Position numbers and translations under genes: made by a program | NCBI GenBank assembly: GCA_019426215.1 | Contig: CM033399.1 | Coordinates: 28,033,022 to 28,097,021 of the forward strand | Source of the DNA: Buddleja alternifolia | Taxonomy: Eukaryota > Streptophyta > Magnoliopsida > Lamiales > Scrophulariaceae | Length of the DNA: 64,000 bases | Reading direction: 5' to 3' | The notes under the pieces: generated by a model | What the model was told of the DNA's origin: nothing | Database searches by the model: none | What the model saw: only the letters and a program-made list of their open reading frames with translations | Shown here: one piece after another, positions 57,299 through 64,000 of the stretch | Layout: the number at the start of each line of letters is the position of its first letter | Numbering within the stretch: position 1 is the first letter of the stretch

Positions 57299-58727
57299 TG
57301 ATAAGTCCATATTTTACAGTATTTTATGCCCCATTGTAATATGATTTGATCGTTACTTTGATCACTTTTTATCCCTCATAATGCTTTCATTGGTATAGAT
57401 TTTATTTTCTAGGATACAAGTTGATTTACGCATGAAAGACGAGAAAGGAGATCCAACTTGAGCTTGAAATTGAAGAAAGAAACAAAAGAAGATAGTTGAT
57501 GAAATATTTTACACAATGCTCATACAGACACGCGATTTTCGTCAACTTACAGCCCGAATCAGACTAAGGCCAATATTGTAGAGCTTTGTCTTAGCTTCGC
57601 GCAGCAACTTGAATTACCTCAATCCGACATTTGTAGAGAGAGTTATGATCAAAATACGAAAGCTGTGAATTCTGCGTCAGAGGACCGCGGTCTAATAAGA
57701 GTTTGTGCCGCGGTCCAATTCTCCCGAAGCCCTAAAATTAAGTCCGCCGTTTTCTCCCTTTATAACACACTTTTCTCTTGGAAAACACTGGGAAATGCTC
57801 TAAAACACCAAAGGGGAGCCATGGGAAGTCCTAAGGAAGCTTGAAGAGCCATCATCATCCTCATCATCATCATTTTCATCATCAAAGCTTGGATTCACAC
57901 TTTATAATAGGGAGTAATTCAACTCTTTCTCTTGATTAGTATTTCAATTATGTCTTGTAGAGTTGTTGAATCACTTGTTGTTGTAAGTATGAGCTAAGTA
58001 TTTTTGTGATTGGGTTATATGAATACTTTGTGATGTTTTGTGTTTAATGAATTATTAATTTCCGAATTTATTACATTCTTGTTACATGTTTGATTTTGTG
58101 CTTAATGCTTGCATATGCTTGATCACCATGTGTTTGATAAAATGCTTTGTCTTGAGACCGAGAGGAGATAGATAAAGGGAGATCGAAAAATCAATCATCA
58201 TAACGTAACAATTGACTAGAGATAGAATCGATTGCGTTGTGTGGCTTTTTGTGATAAGATGACCCGATTGAATGTAGGATCTTCGTAAACAAGGAATTCC
58301 TTTGAACCTAAATGCATGTTAGTTAATTCAATCTTCACTATAGAGATATAGGAAGTTTTTAACTAGTATAGGCTTGTTATTTCAAGAGATTGAATAATAA
58401 ATACATTAGGGGGTTTCGCCATAACAAGAACGTTCTAAGAATCCGGATAATTGAGAGTTCATGAACATAGAATAGAACATAGTAGGATCATAACCCAATC
58501 ACCTCTTTCCATTCGATTTATTATCTTGTTTATCACATAGTTGTCTTTGATTATTTTCATAGTATAAACACCTATCATCTTATAAATTGATTTAGCTTAG
58601 AAATAGGTAATATAGCAATTACGAGCATTGAATCCAATTGTCCCTGTGGAGACGATACACCCCGGGCTAAATAGTCCACTTTATTACTTTGCACGACCTA
58701 GTATACTTGCTAGGATTTCGCGTGTCA
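57299..58727 (+). repeat. element E 3' LTR
   Basis: A near-identical copy of 52689-54125, lacking a few bases near 57568, and ending GCGTGTCA before the ATCCT duplication. Confidence 0.93.
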
Positions 58728-58732
58728 ATCCT

Positions 58733-59728
58733 TTCGATAGCCATTTCCACTTGATTTTGCAGAGTATCTTGAATTTGCGGTCCAAAATTTGCTCCTACGT
58801 AGTTATTAGGAACGTACTGCCCCCCAGCATATGGGAACTGCAAATTGTTATTCACGAAAGGGAAATTTTGGTTTGCCTGATAATTGGGCAGACCTTGATT
58901 TCCTATGTTAAAGGGTGCATTCGAAGATCCTATATATGGTTGACTTTGAGGCGCACCCTGCGTCCCATTGTAATATCCTTGAGTATAACCAATATTTGGT
59001 TCAGGATTTCCAAGATTAACATTAGGTGGGTATCCAGCGGGCAACTGTTCCGAACCATTCGGTTGTACGGAGACATTTGGCCCTGCTGGCTGAGGAATAA
59101 ATTGAGTTATATAGGCATTCACCTGACTCACACGTGGATGCCCCCCAGCATTTTGTAGATTTGAGAAGTGCTGCTCCTCGAGTGGAACTCGACTCGAAGG
59201 AAGAGGAACTTGATTCGAGCACTGGTCAGTCTCGAATCTTTCCTCTCGAGTTCGCGCATCTCGAGGATACCCGAGGGGAACTTCATTAGGACTAACTGTC
59301 CTGGTTCGAACCCTAGGTTCTATTGATATTAATTGAGATACTTTTTCTACTAGAGTGTTATGTCTGCTAATTAGGGGTTCGAGTGTTAAGGCTACCTGGG
59401 TATTTATCATATTCGAAAAGACATCACATGTTTGATTAAAGATTTCTCCTAATTCTGTGATTACTCGAGTAACCTCTCGAGCCAGTCCATCTCGAGCGTT
59501 CACTGCAATGTCTTGCACAATTGCAGTGAATATTCGGGCCGACTCTTGCGCTAACGCTCGGTACTGATCATCGAATTCTCTTCTTTGATCTTCGCGAGCA
59601 CCCGCTAGGGTCTGTTTCATAACTCGGACAAATTGTTCGTACATTTTGTCCGCTCTGACTTTATGTTTCGCAACTAGTTGAGTATCACAGTCGTCAACCA
59701 AATCGTCTCTGAGTGAATCCTCAGACAT
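58733..59728 (-). pseudogene. gag: element C gag, N-terminal part, cut by element E
   Basis: From ATG 59728 (MSEDSLRDD), 332 codons remain open until the element E insertion. The first ~150 residues are helical and charged; the rest is rich in Asn, Gln, Pro, Gly and Tyr. The start lies about 76 bp from the LTR, so the leader is very short. The frame resumes at 52683. I recognise it as gag from position and continuity with the capsid part rather than from motifs. Confidence 0.8.
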
Positions 59729-59777
59729 TATACAAGAATTTTATTTCTAAAAATTCTAAAACGTCAGTTTTCAAAAC

Positions 59778-59798
59778 CGACTCCCACTGTGGTCGCCA
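59778..59798 (-). promoter_or_regulatory. element C primer binding site (tRNA-Arg)
   Basis: On the minus strand TGGCGACCACAGTGGGAGTC starts six bases after the 5' LTR. From memory it matches the 3' end of a plant tRNA-Arg (UCG); Arg tRNAs are common primers in Tat elements. Confidence 0.75.
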
Positions 59799-59804
59799 AA
59801 AACT

Positions 59805-60703
59805 TGTTTCGTTTAAAAAAAAAACAAACTAGATTAGGGTGGATCCAACTGCGCGTTCCGAGCCCCGCGACAATTCTCCACTTAGAATTATCTTTCAACC
59901 CCCGCGTTCGAGTTCGATACGATAAACTGTGGTTCAGAATTTAACACTTCGGCGTGTTGCTTAAAATAATTATTCGGACCGCAATTGATGAAAATATTTA
60001 TCGTCTTCGAATGAAACAATAATAAAGTGAAGGAAAAATCCAAGTCCAGATAAATATTATCTCTCAGATACTTAAATCTGACAAAAGATAATCTTATACC
60101 TACGTGAGAATCTCTCGATCGAATGTATTATTTTGGGTGTTAATTATTGTCTTCGAATGCAATAATGGAATGAAAGATAAGATTCAAGTCCAGATAACAA
60201 TTATCTCTCAGATACTTAAATCTGACAAAAAGATAATCTTATACCTACGTGAGAATCTTTCTTTTGAATATGATAATGATGAACAGAAAACTTAGGTCAA
60301 GATACAAATCACTATCAAATACTGAAATCTGAAAACAGATAATTTATACCTCCATAAAAGTCTTCAATTCGTGAAAGTTACAAACGATTAAACACTGGTA
60401 CAAACTCCAAGAGTCGGATCCAGCAATTCTTGGTAAACTATCGCTAATCTATGCTACAAGCTACTCCTAATTACGCCTACGCCTACTCCTAGGAAAAGAG
60501 AAAAAAAGTTGTTGTTGATTCTGATGATGACTTTTTCTCTTTCCTTTTTTCATTTTTTATCTCTGCTTCGTGGTCCCACGTCTTCAACCGTCGAGAACTG
60601 TTTCTAACTTCTCTTTCAAAATTCTTTCGTCTTGGCGAGTTACTTTTTTTAGGGAGTTCCCGACTTTTTGACCCTGCGTTGGACCTGACTTCTTTGGGTC
60701 TGC
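59805..60703 (-). repeat. element C 5' LTR, outer end cut by element D
   Basis: It matches 40555-41450 of the 3' LTR. At 60703, after GGGTCTGC, element D starts; the remaining ~105 bp should lie beyond D, outside the window. Confidence 0.92.
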
Positions 60704-62151
60704 TGATAGGTGTGAGATTTACATGTTTTAAAGCCTCATATTTATGTTATTTACATTGGTTTATGCATGATTTATGTCACATATGCTAGTAATTTGTGTG
60801 CTTATTGAGTAAAGGTGGAAAATCAGTGCAATTGAAAAAAACTGGACGGAAATGCAGATTTTCAAAGTATTTAGAGATGTAATTTGACAAATGTTTCTTC
60901 TACAAAGTTGTAGAGATCTGTCTTATCATCACGTGGCAACTTGAATCACCTAGATCGGAGATCGGAGGAAACATTTATGAAGAAAACCATATCACTGCGC
61001 AGAATAAAAATGTTACTGTTTCCAACGTACGGACGTTGGGTACTTCACGTCCGGACGTTGGTTCTGACGGGAAAAATAGCAGATTTTTGGAAATTTCCAA
61101 TTCTAATTCAAGTTGGAGTCTTCCCCTTCCACCCTTATATATATTAGATCAGTTCTCTAGGGTTAGGAGACAAAAAATACACATAGAATAGAGCCCTAAT
61201 GGGGTTTAGAGATAGTTTTTACATATTCATGAAGATTTTCAAAAGCCCTTGAAGGTGAAGAAATCAAGAAGCATGGAAGAGATGAAGATCGAAGTTCAAC
61301 CATCAAAAATACGAGGGAGTTTCTAACATTTAGATTTGTTTTTGTCTATGAATATGAATCTTAATTTAAGTTGCTATCTTTTATCTTTTATGGTGAATTA
61401 GATTCTTCGAACTAAGGCCATGTTGAGGCTAAATTATGATATTTGAGTTATAAATTGTGTTTTTTATATTAATTCTATTGTTGCTTTGTGTGTTAATTTT
61501 ATGCTTTTATTCCAATCGTATGGCTGATCAACATATGCTTGCTAATTAGCCTAATTTATGATTCGAGAGAATATAGATTAGGGTTCAAAGGAATTAACAC
61601 ATCATCCGAAAAACATGAGGAATTGCTCCTAGAGATAGGTATAGATTTCCGGGTGCAGTTAGCCGGATTTATCCGGGGAAATTCTAAAACGTGAATGCAT
61701 GACTAATGATTTGATTCTCGAATAGACATATTTAGAGAACCGTCACGTAGTCATAGGATAATTACAGCCGAGAGATCGGGTAGTAATTATTTAAGGTTAT
61801 TTCCACCAAAGCAACATTAGTCTAATAATATGAAAACGTGATTTTAACCAAATTAATTAAATTATGCCAACACATGTGTCTTAGTTGCTCTCTTCCATAG
61901 CTATCTTGATTTCGACATCTTGTTTCTTGTATCTTGCTTCCAAGTATTTTAGTTAATTCTTGTTTTAGTTAATTTTATTGCTTTTAAAATCTTTAAATCT
62001 TTAGTTTTAGTTTAATTATTGTTTGTTTTAAATTCAAGAAGTCTAAAATACAAGTCTCTGTGGGATCGACAATTCGGACTTAAAAATCCACTTTATTACT
62101 ACACACGACCAGTCCACTTGTTGTGCAAACACGTGAGGATTTCTCGTGTCA
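60704..62151 (+). repeat. element D 5' LTR
   Basis: This 1448-bp LTR starts TGATAGGTGTGAGATT and ends TTTCTCGTGTCA. TATATATTAG near 61137 is a likely TATA region. Its right boundary is set by the primer site; the 3' copy is not in the window, so the left boundary rests on the break in element C. Confidence 0.82.
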
Positions 62152-62157
62152 AGTTTT

Positions 62158-62175
62158 TGGCGCCGTTGCCGGGGA
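62158..62175 (+). promoter_or_regulatory. element D primer binding site (tRNA-Asp)
   Basis: TGGCGCCGTTGCCGGGGA, identical to the element E site, begins six bases after the LTR. A CTTT microsatellite (62221-62245) and T-rich leader follow. Confidence 0.88.
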
Positions 62176-62288
62176 CTTGTTTTTTTTAGTTTTTGTTTTT
62201 ATTGCAAGTATTTAGTTTTTTTCTTTCTTTCTTTCTTTCTTTGTTTTTGTTTTAATTTTTATTTTTTGTTTATTAATTTTAGGTACCA

Positions 62289-63518
62289 ATGGCAAGATAT
62301 CGTCTGTCCCCGACTCTGGAAGAACGAGAATGGGTTCGACAACTCATACACGACTTACAACTCACACTAGATGATTTGGATCAGCCGGAAAATATGAAAT
62401 TGGTACACAAAGCCATTGATGCTTTGTATGAAGGACCGATTAAGGAGGCTCTAATGATCGTTGAGGAAATAAAAAATGAGAGGATTTCTGTTAAGGTGTC
62501 AACACCTCAGCGTCGCACACCTAACGTTCAAGCATCCGAGACATTGGGAAATCTTCCGTTTTTGACCCCGGAGCAACAAGAATGGGTTCTAGGACTCATT
62601 CAGGATATGCAACTCACTCTCGAGGATTTGAATTGTCCGAGAAATAGGCAATGGGTGTTCGATGTCGTTCAAGAATGTTATGCACAAGGGTTCTTTCCCC
62701 AACATTGCCAAGTGAGAATTCCTACTGAGGAGGAACAACACGACATCACCTTTGAAGAGCTTCGCCTTATGCTAAAGGACGTATGTCAAGGAATAAATGA
62801 GATCGATCATCAAATCGAGCAACAATCGAGCATCATCTATCAGAGAGAACTTGAAACACTGCTGAGTGACACTGATGAGAATTTGAAGGAGGAATACAAC
62901 ACCGTGACGTTGAATGAAGAAAAGTCCAAAATCTCATAAATTTCTCCCCTGCACATCACGTTCGAATGTGCAGGTCAGGACGTTCCAACATCTGCGGCAG
63001 ACTCCTCCATCAATGAGTATTCGACTCCTATACATTCTGAGCCGGTTGAAGTTCCTTTACCATCTCCCATAGTCACAGGTAAATCGGTATTTGATGCCGA
63101 CGATGGTAAGTTGTCATTGAATGTAGGAGATGATATGGTTAATTTTGATAGCTATGAGGTTTTTGAGCATCCACTTGATTTTGATTTGTCTTTACATATT
63201 GATGCTTTTGATCCTTTTAGTGTTGAGATTTCTCAGGTTAAAAGAACCAATAGTCTCCTCGAGTCCTACATCATGAACTCCAAGTTTTCCACTTCGATGG
63301 GTGAAGAAGAATGGTCATGTACTTATAACTTGGAGAATAGTCCAAATCATCACTCGGCGCAATGGGAAGAAAAAGTGATGGAAGTGGTGATGGACTATGA
63401 TAAAATATTTGAGTGGATGATTGTTTGGTCACTACTCATCATATTTTCTACTAACACTGGGCCAAATTTCATCCTTACTTGGAGAATGAACAAGGCATTT
63501 ATTCGGAAACCTCCTTGA
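62289..63518 (+). pseudogene. element D protein with duplicated domain, one in-frame TAA
   Basis: From ATG 62289 the frame is open for 216 codons to TAA 62937-62939 and then, in the same frame, to TGA 63516-63518 (409 codons in total). Residues 6-57 and 92-137 are related repeats sharing the pattern L-S/T-P, E-W-V, L-I-x-D-L/M-Q-L-T-L-D/E-D-L and P-x-N. The rest is acidic; near the end is a hydrophobic stretch IVWSLLIIFS that could span a membrane. I see no zinc knuckle or gag, protease or RT motif. I do not recognise the family. The position equals that of gag in other elements. Confidence 0.65.
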
Positions 63519-64000
63519 GCCAACTCTGTAAAGTCAAGCTAGTGACTTTAAAAGAGCGCTTCTTGGGAGGCAACCCAAGATTTTTGTTTTCTTTTTGTTT
63601 TTGCATTCTAGTAGTTTAGTTGTTTTTGGTTTGTTTTCAAAAAAAAAAAAAATTATGCTCGATAGTTGTGATTTATTAAGTGCATGATTGATGATGACAT
63701 ACTATGGAGATTGGAGTGCACCATTTGGAGCCACACTTGGAATTTGTGCATGAGACTAGGTTCGGTTTTCACCGACCTATGAGGTTAAGTGTTTCTTTTC
63801 ACTCTTTTTGTGCTTTATGAGAGACAACATTGAGGACAATGTTGAGTTTAAGTTTGGGGGTGTGAGAAGCGCTTAATTGTTGAGTAGTTATTGAATATAT
63901 TGGTGATATGCAAGTTTCCAAGTTTGGGGGAATTTGTATGCTATCATGTTTAGATGCTTTTATGTTGAGAAAATCGAGCAGGAAAAAAAAATTTAGCCTA
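63519..64000 (+). other. element D post-ORF region with hairpin
   Basis: Forty-odd bases after the stop lies CTTGGG-AGGCAA-CCCAAG (63562-63579), a perfect 6-bp stem with the same loop as in element E. The sequence before it (TAGTGACTTTAAA...GCGCTT) also parallels E (CTACCGACTTTAAACAAGTGCTT). Nothing else coding is seen to the window end. Confidence 0.75.

Larger units (their letters stand above)
52689..58727 (+). mobile_element. element E: young non-autonomous Athila-like retrotransposon, 6.0 kb
   Basis: Two LTRs (52689-54125, 57299-58727) are flanked by a perfect 5-bp target duplication ATCCT (52684-52688, 58728-58732). A tRNA-Asp primer site, one 375-codon ORF and a polypurine tract lie between; no protease, RT or integrase is present. 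The LTRs differ at about 14 substitutions and one small gap by eye, about 99% identity, so the insertion is recent. It splits the gag of element C. Mobilisation would need an autonomous Athila relative. Confidence 0.93.
40555..60703 (-). mobile_element. element C: Ty3/Tat LTR retrotransposon with antisense gene
   Basis: Read on the minus strand: 5' LTR (60703-59805, its outer end cut by element D), tRNA-Arg primer site, gag, protease, RT, RNase H, a second RNase H, integrase, an opposite-strand gene, polypurine tract and 3' LTR (41558-40555). RT before integrase defines Ty3/Gypsy; the archaeal-type second RNase H and the extra antisense ORF point to the Tat lineage. Without element E it is about 14.1 kb. 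Gag and pol carry several stops, and RT has an altered catalytic motif. Confidence 0.92.
60704..64000 (+). mobile_element. element D: non-autonomous Athila-like retrotransposon, 3' end outside window
   Basis: It begins with an LTR (60704-62151), followed by a tRNA-Asp primer site, one long ORF with a single in-frame stop, and a post-ORF hairpin. U5 shares with element E the CTCTGTGG...CCACTTTATTACT segment and a TCGTGTCA end. The 5 bp before it (TCTGC) should recur after the 3' LTR. There is no pol in the 3.3 kb visible, but the element is incomplete here. Confidence 0.85.

Noticed and set aside
58628..59158. 176-codon plus-strand ORF
   Set aside because: It spans the element E LTR and the antisense side of element C gag, so it is a chance frame across a junction.

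Overview
The window is plant nuclear DNA, probably from a dicot, made almost entirely of transposable elements nested in one another. The evidence is TG...CA long terminal repeats (LTRs) with primer sites for plant tRNA-iMet, tRNA-Asp and tRNA-Arg, Copia/SIRE, Ty3-Tat and Athila-like retrotransposons, PIF/Harbinger, Mutator-like and hAT-like DNA transposons, satellite-size tandem repeats and GT/AT microsatellites. I see no ordinary single-copy host gene, rRNA, tRNA gene or bacterial-type feature. The species cannot be named from this.

Layout. 1-3651: a decayed coding tail, a 4-copy ~185-bp tandem array, a 59-bp tandem repeat, and a hAT-like element between two 33-bp palindromes. 3652-17381: element A, a 13.7-kb SIRE-type Copia retrotransposon with two LTRs, broken gag and pol, and a long broken extra ORF after pol. 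17382-19368: a 230-bp dimer and an 8-copy ~176-bp satellite. 19369-28367 plus 40239-40554: element B, a second SIRE copy lacking its 5' LTR and gag, with its 3' LTR cut in two. 28368-40238: the insertion that cut it, an 11.9-kb PIF/Harbinger transposon with TAA target duplication, an apparently intact DDE transposase gene, two separate Myb/SANT-like genes (each with one nonsense codon), and two nested Mutator-like elements. 40555-60703: element C, a minus-strand Ty3/Tat retrotransposon (gag, protease, RT, two RNase H domains, integrase) carrying an intron-containing plant-mobile-domain gene on the opposite strand. 52689-58727: element E, a young Athila-like element with only a gag-like ORF, inserted in C's gag. 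60704-64000: element D, a related element with a different ORF, inserted in C's 5' LTR and running off the window.

Order of events read from the nesting: the SIRE copies are oldest; Harbinger entered the B LTR and Mutator-like elements entered Harbinger; C landed at the very end of the B LTR; E and D then entered C. Most genes are defective. The best candidates for current function are the Harbinger transposase, the E ORF, and, apart from one stop codon, the D ORF.

Most unusual points: the satellite array at 17.8-19.2 kb is the same monomer family, in reverse orientation, as the internal repeats of the Mutator-like elements; Harbinger has two Myb-like genes; D and E share a hairpin with a compensatory base-pair change just after their ORFs; the D ORF contains a duplicated domain of no family I recognise; and part of B differs from A almost only by single-base indels, which looks like a sequencing or assembly problem.
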